Source of the DNA: Vibrio sp. 16
Lineage (GTDB): Bacteria > Pseudomonadota > Gammaproteobacteria > Enterobacterales > Vibrionaceae
NCBI RefSeq assembly: GCF_963681195.1
Contig: NZ_OY808998.1
Coordinates: 1,240,001-1,304,000 of the forward strand
Reading direction: 5' to 3'
Length of the DNA: 64,000 nucleotides
Shown: positions 32,731 through 42,125 of the stretch, one piece after another
Position numbering within the stretch: position 1 is the stretch's first letter
Layout: each line of letters opens with the position of its first letter
Notes under the pieces: model-generated
The model's database searches: none
What the model saw: only the letters and a program-made list of their open reading frames with translations
What the model was told of the DNA's origin: nothing
Program-made: the position numbers and the translations under genes

Positions 32731-35700
32731 ATGGAAGAGACTAAGCAAAAGGGCTTAATTGCTTATTTCGCCAACAATTCGGTGGCGGCGAACTTATTGA
32801 TGGTGTTCATTCTGATTGTAGGAACCGCGAGCTTTTTCTTCATTCAGAGGCAGATGTTCCCCAATATTGAAGTGAACTACATCAATGTGAGCGCGCAGTA
32901 TCCAGGTGCGTCGCCGCAAGAAATCGAAGAGAGCATCTTAATCAAGGTCGAAGAGTCGCTTAAAGATGTCACAGGCATCAAGAAAGCGATCTCAACCGCG
33001 AGTCGTGGTTATGGTTCAATTGAACTTGAAATCGATGTGGATGAGGAGATCGAAGACGTTCTCGATAAAGTGAAGCAAAAAGTCGACTCTATCGCCAACT
33101 TTCCTGCAGGAATGGAGCCGGTACAGGTCTACCAATTTGAGTTTCGACAAGACGTGATTGAAATGGCGATTGTTGGTAATCGCTCGCTGCTTGAACTAAA
33201 ACCGATTGCCAAGCAAATTGAAGATGAATTGCTGCAACTCAATAATGTCGCTTTGGTGGAGTTGGGCGCGCCTGAATATGAGATCGCAATCGAGATCGAA
33301 CCACGCATCCTGCAAAAATACAGCCTAACGTTGAATGATGTCAGCAAGGCGATTCAACGCTATTCGGCTAACTATTCTGCGGGTGAAGTGCGTACGAACG
33401 CCGGGATGATCTCCGTGCGTATTGAAAACCAATACTACAGCGGCGAAGAGTTTCGCCAAATCCCAGTCAAAATAGGCGCCAATGGGGGCAAGGTTTTACT
33501 TCAAGATATTGCCACCATCAAAGATGGGTTTACCGAAGACGATCGATACTTTAAGTATTCCGGTGAAAATGCCATTTACCTCTCAGTGAAAGCGACCAAA
33601 GATCAAAATATGGTGGCAGTAGCGGAGTCGGTGAAGAGTTACATCGAAGAGAAAAACAAAGCGTTGCCATCGGATTTGACCATCAAAACCTTGGTCGACA
33701 TGACGTACTACCTGAATGCGCGTCTCGACATGATGCTGAAGAATTTACTTCAAGGCGCGGTGTTGGTCGCGTTGATGTTGAGTATATTCTTACGCTTCAA
33801 ACTGGCGATGTGGGTGATGGTAGGCTTACCGGTTTGTTTCTTGGGTGCGGTTATGTTGATGCCAGCGATTGGTGTTAGTATCAACATTGTGTCCCTGTTT
33901 GCTTTCATCATGGTGCTCGGTATCGTGGTTGATGACGCCATTGTCATCGGTGAGAGTGCATACACCGAAATTGAGAAAAACGGCGGCGGAGTCGACAATG
34001 TCGTTCGTGGTGTAAGACGTGTCGCAACCCCTGCGACATTCGGCGTGCTTACCACGATTGCGGTGTTTGCCCCGTTCTTGATGTCTAAAGGGATTGAGCG
34101 TGCCTTCTTCTTCGGCATTGCCTCAATTGTGATCTTGTGTCTGTTATTCAGCTTGATCGAATCAAAACTGATTTTGCCGTCTCACTTGGCGCACTCAAAG
34201 TTCAAGCCGATTAAGAAGGGGAGTTGGCGCGATCGATTCAATACTCGCTTCTTCAGCTTTGTTAATGGTCCGTACAAGCGATTTGTCACGCTATGCACGC
34301 ACTGGCGTTGGAGTGTGTTTAGTGGCTTTGTCGCTTTGTTGGTCATCAGTATTGCAATGGTGATGGCGAACTATGTGCGTATCGTGCCTTCGCCTAAAGT
34401 GCCTCATGATTTTCCCAGCATTAAGCTGGTAATGAATGACAATGTGTCGAGTGAGCAAACTATCTCAGCGTTAAAACAGATTGAGAGCACGGTGCTTTCA
34501 ATTGACGACGTGATCGCCGAAGAAACAGGTCAGAAGATGATCAAAGATATCTTGACCTTCAATGAAGGGCGTAAACAAGGGCGCTTGGTGATTCCGTTAG
34601 TGGATGAAGAGTTAAGACCGTTTAACACCTTTGAGCTCGCCAGACGTTGGCGTGAGCAAATGCCTGCAATTGCCGGTCTAAAGACTTTGACGATCTCTGA
34701 CAATGTTAACGATGATGGCAAAGGGGATGAGTTTGGATTCTTGCTGTTTGGCTCTGACATCGACACATTGAACGAAGCAGGGCGAGAGCTGATCGTAACG
34801 CTTAAGCAGCAAGAAGGCTTGTTTGATATTTCCTCTTCTATTGATGCCGGAAGCCAAGAGGTATTGCTGTCTCTTGCACCAGTGGCGTACGACTTAGGCT
34901 TGGATTTGTTTGACATCGCCAGTCAGGTCGGCGGAAGCTTCTACGGAGGTGAAGCGCAACGAGTTCTTCGTGATGGTGAAGAGATCAAAGTGATGGTTCG
35001 TTATCCTAAGCTGACTCGCGAAGCGTTCTCGTCATTGCGTTACGCCATTATTACAACTCCGGAAGGCAAAAAAGTCATGCTTGGGGATGTCGTCGAAATC
35101 ACTCAGAAACCGGGCGTAAGTACCATTCGCCGTGAAGGAGGCTTCCGAAGCGTCTATGTATACGGCTCAATTGATGAGGAATTGGTCGAACCCGGTGCGG
35201 TGATGGAGCAAGTCAACGGAGAAATCATTCCTCAGATCCTTGCTAAATACCCGGGCGTGAAGAGTGAGCTTGGCGGCACCATTGAAGAGCAGCAAGCTCA
35301 ACAAGATGAGCAGAAAATCTTCTTTGTCGCAGGCATGATTATTGTTTATATGCTGTTGGCCATTCCACTCAAGAGCTACACCCAGCCACTGATCATTATG
35401 TCGGTGATCCCATTTAGTCTCACTGGCGCAATATGGGGACACTACTGGTTTGGTCTTGACTTGAGCATGATGTCCACCTTTGGCTTGATTGCGGCGGCGG
35501 GGGTAGTGGTTAACGACTCGTTGGTGATGACCGATTATGTCAATAAGGTGAGAAGCGAAGGCGTGGCGATCAAGCAAGCTGTGATTGAAGCTGGATGTGC
35601 TCGCTTTAGAGCGATTACACTCACGTCCATTACCACTTTTGTTGGGGTATTGCCGATCATGTTTGAATCCAGCTTGCAGGCCAAGTTCGTGATTCCTATG

Positions 35701-35850
35701 GCAGTGGCACTGGGCTTTGCCGTTCTGTTTGCTACCTTGCTTACCCTGATACTGGTGCCTTGTCTCTACTTGATGCTGGAAGACATTAAAAATGTTTTTC
35801 GTCGCATCAAACGGTTGTTCAGCCGTAAGCAACCAGCACTAACCAACTAA
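32731..35850 (+). CDS. RND-family efflux transporter, inner-membrane pump
   Basis: A 1039-residue proton-driven pump with twelve membrane helices and two large periplasmic loops. It starts LIAYFANNSVAANLLMVFI. Helix 4 carries the proton-relay Asp pair in GIVVDDAIVIGES. In helix 10 the usual Lys of AcrB is replaced (GVVVNDSLVM), a pattern shared with the second RND pump of this window. It probably exports hydrophobic compounds together with the upstream adaptor. It belongs to the HAE1-like superfamily but is distant from AcrB. Confidence 0.93.
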   Translation: MEETKQKGLIAYFANNSVAANLLMVFILIVGTASFFFIQRQMFPNIEVNYINVSAQYPGASPQEIEESILIKVEESLKDVTGIKKAISTASRGYGSIELEIDVDEEIEDVLDKVKQKVDSIANFPAGMEPVQVYQFEFRQDVIEMAIVGNRSLLELKPIAKQIEDELLQLNNVALVELGAPEYEIAIEIEPRILQKYSLTLNDVSKAIQRYSANYSAGEVRTNAGMISVRIENQYYSGEEFRQIPVKIGANGGKVLLQDIATIKDGFTEDDRYFKYSGENAIYLSVKATKDQNMVAVAESVKSYIEEKNKALPSDLTIKTLVDMTYYLNARLDMMLKNLLQGAVLVALMLSIFLRFKLAMWVMVGLPVCFLGAVMLMPAIGVSINIVSLFAFIMVLGIVVDDAIVIGESAYTEIEKNGGGVDNVVRGVRRVATPATFGVLTTIAVFAPFLMSKGIERAFFFGIASIVILCLLFSLIESKLILPSHLAHSKFKPIKKGSWRDRFNTRFFSFVNGPYKRFVTLCTHWRWSVFSGFVALLVISIAMVMANYVRIVPSPKVPHDFPSIKLVMNDNVSSEQTISALKQIESTVLSIDDVIAEETGQKMIKDILTFNEGRKQGRLVIPLVDEELRPFNTFELARRWREQMPAIAGLKTLTISDNVNDDGKGDEFGFLLFGSDIDTLNEAGRELIVTLKQQEGLFDISSSIDAGSQEVLLSLAPVAYDLGLDLFDIASQVGGSFYGGEAQRVLRDGEEIKVMVRYPKLTREAFSSLRYAIITTPEGKKVMLGDVVEITQKPGVSTIRREGGFRSVYVYGSIDEELVEPGAVMEQVNGEIIPQILAKYPGVKSELGGTIEEQQAQQDEQKIFFVAGMIIVYMLLAIPLKSYTQPLIIMSVIPFSLTGAIWGHYWFGLDLSMMSTFGLIAAAGVVVNDSLVMTDYVNKVRSEGVAIKQAVIEAGCARFRAITLTSITTFVGVLPIMFESSLQAKFVIPMAVALGFAVLFATLLTLILVPCLYLMLEDIKNVFRRIKRLFSRKQPALTN

Positions 35851-35854
35851 TATC

Positions 35855-35879
35855 AAAGGCGGAGTTTTTCTCCGCCTTT
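35855..35879. terminator. Terminator between convergent RND and small-protein genes
   Basis: A 10-bp perfect stem AAAGGCGGAG/CTCCGCCTTT with a 5-T loop lies just after the pump stop codon. The T tract downstream is weak on both strands. Confidence 0.7.
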
Positions 35880-35894
35880 CTTGTTTGAAATCGA

Positions 35895-36113
35895 CTATTT
35901 CCCCGCTTCGACCATTTCGATAATCTTATGTGCTTTTTCAAAATGATCGAGTTTGTGGGTTTGAATCCACCAAGTAGCTGCTTCCATTAGTAACTCTGGG
36001 TCATCATTCTTGTTAGCAAAAAATGCATAGAATGAGACGCCGACATTATCGCCTTTCTGCGCGATTTTCTTGTTGCAGACTGCAATGACCTTTTCCCTAA
36101 GTGATGTTCGCAT
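35895..36113 (-). CDS. 72-residue conserved hypothetical protein
   Basis: A 72-residue soluble protein starting MRTSLREKVIAVCNKKIAQKG, with the block YAFFANKNDDPELLMEAATWWIQTHKLDHFEKA. The Trp-rich helical segment and regular length suggest a real conserved family, possibly a DUF of marine gamma-proteobacteria, but I cannot name it with certainty. It has no signal peptide and no catalytic motif. It lies alone between the two convergent RND operons, with a terminator on each side. Confidence 0.75.
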   Translation of the reverse strand: MRTSLREKVIAVCNKKIAQKGDNVGVSFYAFFANKNDDPELLMEAATWWIQTHKLDHFEKAHKIIEMVEAGK

Positions 36114-36181
36114 GAGGTTTCCTAGCTGGTGAGTGTGGTTAGAGATTAACAGATTGACTGTCTAATTTTTTGAAAAACAAG

Positions 36182-36206
36182 AAAAAAGCGGCAAAATCGC
36201 CGCTTT
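36182..36206 (-). terminator. Intrinsic terminator of the second RND operon
   Basis: The stem AAAGCGGC/GCCGCTTT (36185-36192 with 36199-36206) is followed on the minus strand by six T. Confidence 0.85.
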
Positions 36207-36225
36207 CATCTTTTCGGTAGGGTAG

Positions 36226-39200
36226 TTAAATCTCCTCATGTTTATGAACGAGGCCGAAGTCAGCCAAAATCGCATAGGCTGCTGGGATCATAAACAGGAC
36301 GAGGAGTGTCGAGGCGAAGATACCAAAGACAATGGAAATCACCAGAGGCTGAATCACCTGAGCCTGTAAACTTGTCTCTGTTAGCAAAGGTAATAGCCCC
36401 GCCGCTGTTGTCATCGAGGTTAAAAATACCGCTCTAAACCGTTCTCTGCTGGCTTTAACCACAGAGTCATGAACGCTGTCCCCTTCATCAACGTGATGCC
36501 TTATATATTGCACCAATAATATGGAGTCGTTGACCACGATACCAGCCAGAGACACAAATCCCATCATGCTTGGCATACTCAGCGAGTGGCCAAGAAGGAT
36601 ATGGCCCCAGACCACGCCAATAAAGGCAAGAGGAATGGCCAGCATCACAACAAAAGGTTCAAGATAGCTGCGGAATTGGTAGCTAAGAATGGCAAATACG
36701 CCGAACAGTCCCAATGCGAAGCCTTTACCCATGGATGCGCCCGTTTCCGCGGTGTCTTTTGCCTCACCTTCAAAGTCGAAACGTAACCCAGGATACTTCT
36801 TAAGTAGCTTAGGGGCTTCTTCTTGCTGGAATTGGCGAATGATAGCGGTCGAGTTGGCTTTTGTATTGTCGGTATCGCCAAACACGCTGATGGTACGTAG
36901 GCCATCGATACGTTGAATACGCACATAGTTACGCTGAAAATCGAGCGTTGCAATCGACGCCAGAGGAATTTGGCTACCATCTGGCATTATGATTGGGAAG
37001 TTTGCCAACTGTTGTAAGTCACCAGCTTGTACTTTATCCAAACGAACTTCGATGGAAATGTTCTCAACGCCAACTTGGATTTCATCCGCGGTTTGGCCAA
37101 AGAAGGCGGCTCTGAGCTGGCTCGCGATGAGCTGACCATTGACACCATAGGTCTCTGCGCCCGGTCTTAATTTGACTAAGACTTCTTCTTTGCCCATGCG
37201 CATGTCATCGAGCACGCCATGAACACCATCAAACTCGTTCAAATATTGCTGGATATCAATCGAGGCTGCTTTCAATGCTTCAAGATCGTCATGCTTGGCT
37301 CGAATCTCAATGGCGCGACCACCGGGGCCCATTGTGGGTTGCTTAAACACCAAAGAAATCGGCTGCGCTAGCTCTCCGACATCTGCTCGCCATGCGGAGA
37401 TAAACTCGTCGATAAGGGTGTTTCTACTTTCCGCACCCAGCAGGTCTAGCCTAACCGTTGCGATGTGAGGTCCAGATTCATTGGCATCGGCATTGGCGTT
37501 GAACTGGCTTGTGATGTGCTCAACCAAAGGCGTGCCGTTTTCTTTTTCTATACTCCACTGTTTGCCGAGCTTCTCGGCCGATGCAACGATTTTTTCTACC
37601 ACGTATTCGGTTTGCGAGAGCGAAGAGCCTGGAGGCAAAATGATGCGCGCCTCAGCGATGTCGCCGTCGAGTTCCGGGAACGGCTGAAACTTGAGTATTC
37701 CGCCGACTATCGTTGCCACCGAAATCAGTAACAGGGTAATCACGCCACCAATAAAGGCGTAGCGATACTCGACCACTTTATCCACCGCGGACACCAGTTT
37801 GGTATTACGAAAATTCTCAAAGCCATCGAGCAGTTTCTTCTTGAATTTAGCGGGTGATTTTTCTCGCTTCTCTTTGTGAAGTGAATGAGAAAGGTGGTTT
37901 GGCAGAATCAAAAAGGCTTCCACAAGGCTGAGAGTGAGGACCAAAATGAGAACTTGAGGCACCGCCTTGAGCACCGCGCCCATTTCCCCTTGTAAAAAGA
38001 GTAAGCTGCCGAAGATGCATACCGTCGTTAAGAACGATGAAATAACGCCCGGGAGTACTTTTTTAACGCCTTTGATAACCGCATTGTCTATCTCTTCTCC
38101 TCTGTCTAGGTGGGCAGCGATCGATTCGGCAATCACAATGGCGTCATCCATCATGATACCAATCGCCATGAGCAACCCGACTAAAGACATGATGTTAATC
38201 GACAGTCCTAGTTGCGCCATTAGGAACAAGCCACCTAAAAAGGCAACTGGCAATCCTGCTGCCACCCAAAAAGAGTAGCGTAGGCTAAAGAAAAGCCACA
38301 TGGTCGCAAACACCAAGACAATACCCTGCCAGCCGTTGCTGACCATCATGGTGAGACGATCCCAAAGGACAGAGGATAGGTCATTGGTCAGTTCTAACGT
38401 GACACCATCGGGAGCGATGGCCTGTTGGTCGAGAACAAACTGGGAGACTCGCTCTTTGATTCGCAGCGCGTCATCTTCTTTATTTTTACTGATTTTCAGC
38501 AGGGCGGACGGATGACCATCAAACAGCACCTTTTGTTCATCAAGCTCAAAGCGGTCTGTAATGGTGGCAATGTCTTTGAGGCGAATGAGAGAGCCATTTG
38601 GGCCCGAACCAACAACAATGGTTTCTAGCGCTTCAGGTGTTATACGACGTTCATCAAATCGAATTAGAAAGTGCTTATCGGGCGTTTCAATATTACCGCT
38701 GGGTAATTTGACATTTTGACGCCCAATTTGCTCAGCAATATCACCGACGCTTAACCCGAGCTGACGAATTGCCTGAGTGTCGAGTTCGACTCGATATTGA
38801 TGGTCAGAAAAGCCTGCTACATCGACCAAGGAGACATCGTAATCGAGCTTTAACGTTCGCTTAAGCTGCTCTGCGTACGCTTTGAGTTCTGGCCAAGTAG
38901 TGTCTGCGGTAATCGCCACATCAACAACAGGTTCGTTCCAATCTAACTCTTGAACGACGGGCGACTCAATTTCTTGAGGGAAGTCGTTGATTGCGTTAAT
39001 TTGCGTTTGGACATCGACGAGCATCCTGCTGATATCGGCTTTTTCATTGAGCTTCAGTATTAATCGAGCTGAGCCCTCGACCGCTTCACATTGGGTCTCT
39101 TCAATATTGGCTAGCCCATCAACGGCGTCTTCCATACGCACACAGATGCTCTCTTCCACTTCTAGCGGGGAGGCTCCCGGGTAGACCACTCCCGCCATGA

Positions 39201-39327
39201 TGTACGGAGGATCAAACTCGGGGAAGGTTTCGCGTTTGATATTGGACAATGAGGTAATACCAAGGAGCAGCAAAGTCAGCATCAGCAAGTTGGCTGCCGT
39301 TGGGTGTTTGGCAAAGAAGCGAATCAT
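36226..39327 (-). CDS. RND-family efflux transporter, inner-membrane pump (TetR-linked)
   Basis: A 1033-residue RND pump starting MIRFFAKHPTAANLLMLTLLLLG. Helix 4 shows the Asp pair in GIMMDDAIVIAES. Helix 10 reads GIVVNDSILL, with Asn-Asp in place of the AcrB Lys-Asn. The arrangement parallels the pump at 32731-35850, so the two are members of the same broad RND branch but clearly different in sequence. Its start overlaps the adaptor stop as ATGA, so the pair is coupled. Both genes sit behind a TetR regulator gene, and the unit probably responds to an exported toxic compound. Confidence 0.93.
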   Translation of the reverse strand: MIRFFAKHPTAANLLMLTLLLLGITSLSNIKRETFPEFDPPYIMAGVVYPGASPLEVEESICVRMEDAVDGLANIEETQCEAVEGSARLILKLNEKADISRMLVDVQTQINAINDFPQEIESPVVQELDWNEPVVDVAITADTTWPELKAYAEQLKRTLKLDYDVSLVDVAGFSDHQYRVELDTQAIRQLGLSVGDIAEQIGRQNVKLPSGNIETPDKHFLIRFDERRITPEALETIVVGSGPNGSLIRLKDIATITDRFELDEQKVLFDGHPSALLKISKNKEDDALRIKERVSQFVLDQQAIAPDGVTLELTNDLSSVLWDRLTMMVSNGWQGIVLVFATMWLFFSLRYSFWVAAGLPVAFLGGLFLMAQLGLSINIMSLVGLLMAIGIMMDDAIVIAESIAAHLDRGEEIDNAVIKGVKKVLPGVISSFLTTVCIFGSLLFLQGEMGAVLKAVPQVLILVLTLSLVEAFLILPNHLSHSLHKEKREKSPAKFKKKLLDGFENFRNTKLVSAVDKVVEYRYAFIGGVITLLLISVATIVGGILKFQPFPELDGDIAEARIILPPGSSLSQTEYVVEKIVASAEKLGKQWSIEKENGTPLVEHITSQFNANADANESGPHIATVRLDLLGAESRNTLIDEFISAWRADVGELAQPISLVFKQPTMGPGGRAIEIRAKHDDLEALKAASIDIQQYLNEFDGVHGVLDDMRMGKEEVLVKLRPGAETYGVNGQLIASQLRAAFFGQTADEIQVGVENISIEVRLDKVQAGDLQQLANFPIIMPDGSQIPLASIATLDFQRNYVRIQRIDGLRTISVFGDTDNTKANSTAIIRQFQQEEAPKLLKKYPGLRFDFEGEAKDTAETGASMGKGFALGLFGVFAILSYQFRSYLEPFVVMLAIPLAFIGVVWGHILLGHSLSMPSMMGFVSLAGIVVNDSILLVQYIRHHVDEGDSVHDSVVKASRERFRAVFLTSMTTAAGLLPLLTETSLQAQVIQPLVISIVFGIFASTLLVLFMIPAAYAILADFGLVHKHEEI

Positions 39328-40634
39328 ACACTTGGCTCCTCTGCGGTGGCTTCTTTCAGTTGCATTCCTTCAATTGCAGGAAGCAAATCATTCAGAATCA
39401 ATTTTTCGCCTTGTTCGAAATCGCCATCAATGATCACTTGGTTATCGCGGCGATACAGCACTTCCACCGGGCGGATATCCAGCTGATTAAGATCATTCAA
39501 TAGATAGACTTTGTTGCCATGCAGTGCGCGTTCAGGGATCACCCAGTTTGGGTTGGCTTGTCCTTCGATATAGGCACGCACAAACATGCCGTTAACCAGT
39601 GGTGGAGCAGAGGCTGGGTTGAGAGCGCGGTAGTCTTGAGTGATCTCTAAAATCACGCCCGCAGTCGCCTGATTTGGGTCGACGGTTTCACTGATACGCG
39701 AGACTTTCGCAGGCCAAGTGGCGGTAACGTTGCCGCTATTTAGCTCAATACGCGCATTGATGAAGGAGGTATCAGGTTTGGGAATGCCCGACGTGTCACG
39801 TTCGAACTCGCCAAGGCTGGACGCGAGCGTATGCATGTCGTGAATGGACAATTGCGCCTCCACCTCCATGGTGTTGATGCCATGGGCGACAATCATCGTT
39901 TGCTGTTGATTGACCACTTGGTCTTGCTCGATGTCTACTTCTGCAATACGCAGGTCGTAGGGTAAAGTGATGATGGTTTTTTCTAGCGAGCGCTGCGCCT
40001 CTTCGACTTTAGAACCGTTCACTTTCACCAAAGCTTGAGCCACTCTTTTCTCATCGGGCATGAGACCAATTTGATTTTCAATATCCAGCACGATCTTACG
40101 TTGCGACAACGCACTTTGGGTTTGCTGGTCAACATCAGATTGAGAAGTCAGCCCTTTTTTGCGCAGGTTTTGCTTACGCTCCAACTCTTTATTAGCAATC
40201 GCGAGGCGGTTTTTCTCAATTTTTAGCGTTTGCTTTAGGTTGGCTTCTTCTTGGCTTAGCTTAGCTAAAGAGGTTTGGGCAGATTTGAGATCAGCTTGAG
40301 CTTGAACCAGTTTGAGCTCGTAGTCGAGCGGGTCGATACGAATGACTTCAGTACCGGCTTGGAGTACTTGACCTTTTTGTAGCATCGGATTTCTGTATAC
40401 GACTCTTCCCGACACTTCGGCGATCGCTTTCCATTCCACTTTAGGCTCAACTTTTCCAAAGCCAATCGCGAGTGGGGCGCTAGCACGCAGCTCAAGTGGT
40501 ATGGTTTCAACGATTCGTGCGCGGTCGCCAGCGGGTTTGACTGGCAATTGAGGTTTCATTTTTATCGCTGTGACCAGTGCGATAACTCCCACAGCAAGGG
40601 CGGGAAAGAACAGAAGTTTCTTATTGATTTTCAT
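39324..40634 (-). CDS. RND efflux periplasmic adaptor (TetR-linked)
   Basis: A 436-residue adaptor with an N-terminal membrane anchor (LLFFPALAVGVIALVTAI). Lipoyl halves flank a long helical hairpin (about 100-195, rich in Lys, Gln and Leu), the first at SGRVVYRNPMLQKGQVLQAGTEVIRI. Later come the beta-barrel region and the C-terminal WVIPERALHGNKVYLL. ATG 40634 is chosen, with AAGGT upstream. It overlaps the end of the tetR gene by 14 bases, and its own stop overlaps the pump start by four, giving the three-gene unit tetR-adaptor-pump. Confidence 0.9.
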   Translation of the reverse strand: MKINKKLLFFPALAVGVIALVTAIKMKPQLPVKPAGDRARIVETIPLELRASAPLAIGFGKVEPKVEWKAIAEVSGRVVYRNPMLQKGQVLQAGTEVIRIDPLDYELKLVQAQADLKSAQTSLAKLSQEEANLKQTLKIEKNRLAIANKELERKQNLRKKGLTSQSDVDQQTQSALSQRKIVLDIENQIGLMPDEKRVAQALVKVNGSKVEEAQRSLEKTIITLPYDLRIAEVDIEQDQVVNQQQTMIVAHGINTMEVEAQLSIHDMHTLASSLGEFERDTSGIPKPDTSFINARIELNSGNVTATWPAKVSRISETVDPNQATAGVILEITQDYRALNPASAPPLVNGMFVRAYIEGQANPNWVIPERALHGNKVYLLNDLNQLDIRPVEVLYRRDNQVIIDGDFEQGEKLILNDLLPAIEGMQLKEATAEEPSV

Positions 40635-41295
40635 CGGCGATACCTTGCGTATTGAGAAATCCAAATTTCATCATTTCAATATTGTGTTCGAGTAATTTGT
40701 CGAGGAATTCTTGATTGAGTTCGATCCCGTGAATGGCAAGCATCGCGGGAGGAGCGATAAACGGAAAGACCATCAAGCTAATGTAAGAGACTTTGCACAG
40801 CTTCGGATCCGCGCCGGGTTTGAGAATCCCACCTCCAGTCATTTTCTCAAACATCAGGTGCTGCATGGGCTGCGTGACATCCATGAACACTTTTTCAAGC
40901 AATTTCCTTTGCGTCTCAGATGGTGACATGTTCATGACTTGCATCACCAAGCGAGGAAACTGTGGCACTTTGATCATTTCACGGTAATAGGTACGCATAA
41001 TATCCAAGAAATTGGCTTGGGAACCGTTGGCGAGTAACTTGGCCATTTGTTCTTGCATCGGCGCCATCGTCTCGCGAAGCATTGCCTCGAACAATCCTTC
41101 TTTACTGCCAAAGTAGTAGCGAATCATGGCGACATTGACGCCAGCACGCTGGGCGATCAAGCGCGTTGACACTTTTTCGTAAGGCATCACGGTAAACAGC
41201 TCTCGAGATTGAGTGATCAAGCTTTCTCGTGCTTGCGTCTTCTCGCTTGGCCTGCCGACTTTTCGATGAACGGGGGGCATGTGATTCGCTCTCAT
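40621..41295 (-). CDS. TetR-family repressor of the second RND operon
   Basis: A 224-residue TetR regulator. The helix-turn-helix covers about 20-70 (KTQARESLITQSRELFTVMPYEKVSTRLIAQRAGVNVAMIRYYFGSKEGLFEAML). The C-terminal part is a ligand-binding helical domain. It is the first gene of its own operon, so autorepression is expected. Three sequences containing TGATTAA lie directly upstream of the start. ATG 41280 is an alternative start, which would remove the residues MRANH. Ligand and substrate range of the pump are unknown. Confidence 0.9.
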   Translation of the reverse strand: MRANHMPPVHRKVGRPSEKTQARESLITQSRELFTVMPYEKVSTRLIAQRAGVNVAMIRYYFGSKEGLFEAMLRETMAPMQEQMAKLLANGSQANFLDIMRTYYREMIKVPQFPRLVMQVMNMSPSETQRKLLEKVFMDVTQPMQHLMFEKMTGGGILKPGADPKLCKVSYISLMVFPFIAPPAMLAIHGIELNQEFLDKLLEHNIEMMKFGFLNTQGIADENQ

Positions 41296-41300
41296 AATTA

Positions 41301-41376
41301 AACAGATGATTAATTATAGGGGGTTGCACGCGAGTTAACAGGTGATTAATTCAACACTATTTAATCAATTGATTAA
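41301..41376. promoter_or_regulatory. Candidate TetR operator cluster
   Basis: AACAGATGATTAATT (41301-41315) and AACAGGTGATTAATT (41337-41351) are direct repeats 36 bp apart with one difference. A perfect 16-bp palindrome TTAATCAATTGATTAA follows at 41361-41376. All contain TGATTAA. The first copy starts five bases upstream of the tetR ATG. Confidence 0.6.
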
Positions 41377-41414
41377 TTTATGCCAATAGTTGAAGAGGAA
41401 GTCGCGCTCATCAG

Positions 41415-41578
41415 AAAAAAAGCCCGCATAGCAAAGACTATGCGGGCAAAAGGTAACAATTAGTCAATTGTTTAGTTGGAAATGTTTGGTTTTACATCCA
41501 TATACTCGCCGTTAAAAAAGATTAAGCGCTTGAGCGTGATTTTAAAACGGTGTAACCAATGAGAGATAAAGTAACACT
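41415..41578 (-). ncRNA. Predicted small RNA ending in an orphan terminator
   Basis: A strong minus-strand terminator (10-bp stem GCCCGCATAG/CTATGCGGGC at 41422-41447, then seven T at 41415-41421) has no minus-strand gene in front of it. About 130 bp upstream is a candidate promoter: TTTGCA (complement of 41607-41612), 16-bp spacer, CATAAT (complement of 41585-41590). The predicted transcript is about 165 nt. It also contains an ACAATT/AATTGT stem close to the terminator and a nine-codon frame MDVKPNISN preceded by GGCGAG. The extent is a prediction. Confidence 0.5.
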
Positions 41579-41715
41579 TTTGTTATTATGCGTTAAACAT
41601 CAAATGTGCAAAGATAATTTCCAAAAATGAAAAGAATAAAGGCGCATGGGGAGTGATATCGATCGCGACATGTTGCGTGGTATAGTGGCCGGATAACCAT
41701 AATCGAGGAGTATAA

Positions 41716-42105
41716 ATGCCGATATTTCGATCTTTTTTTAAACGCAGAATCTTACGTAAGATGATTGCAAAGATGTCACCTGAATTGATCAAAGGCTATG
41801 GTTCAAGAGAATTTTACTCTTGCGGACAGGTTATTCAGACTTCGAAACGAGTGAATGCCTCTAAACGTTACCTGCACTACAATGTTGCGCTTTTCTGCAA
41901 TGAGCTTGACGAGCAAGCAAGTGAGAAACTCGACTTGAGTCAGGCTGAGCTTGACAAGCTACGTGTTGAACTGGCGAACAAGATTTTCTCAGGAGAAGAG
42001 TATACGGCAATGGACATACTCAAACTTGTTGCCCCATCCCAATGGAAAGGTGGGGCAATGGAAGACGACTTCTCCAATCGTTATGGAATGAACAGTCGAT
42101 ACTGA
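41716..42105 (+). CDS. Hypothetical basic protein (129 residues)
   Basis: A 129-residue soluble protein preceded by a GAGGAG ribosome site. It begins with a very basic segment (MPIFRSFFKRRILRKMIAKM) and continues with YGSREFYSCGQVIQTSKRVNASKRYLHYNVALFC and an acidic helical stretch. It has no signal peptide or membrane helix, although the basic N terminus could bind membranes or RNA. The TSKRVNASKRYLHY block suggests a small conserved family of vibrios that I cannot name with certainty. It lies alone between the predicted sRNA promoter and the convergent BCCT gene. Confidence 0.72.
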   Translation: MPIFRSFFKRRILRKMIAKMSPELIKGYGSREFYSCGQVIQTSKRVNASKRYLHYNVALFCNELDEQASEKLDLSQAELDKLRVELANKIFSGEEYTAMDILKLVAPSQWKGGAMEDDFSNRYGMNSRY

Positions 42106-42125
42106 CTTTGGCTAAGTATGGGCTA

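Noticed and set aside
35167..35832. 221-codon minus-strand frame inside the first RND pump gene
   Set aside because: It is antisense to a clear RND gene and its composition (many His, Gln and Asn) is typical of a shadow frame.
41586..41792. 68-codon minus-strand frame that could explain the orphan terminator at 41415-41447
   Set aside because: It overlaps the start of the 129-residue plus-strand gene, has no ribosome site, and its sequence has no domain-like pattern. A small RNA explains the terminator better.
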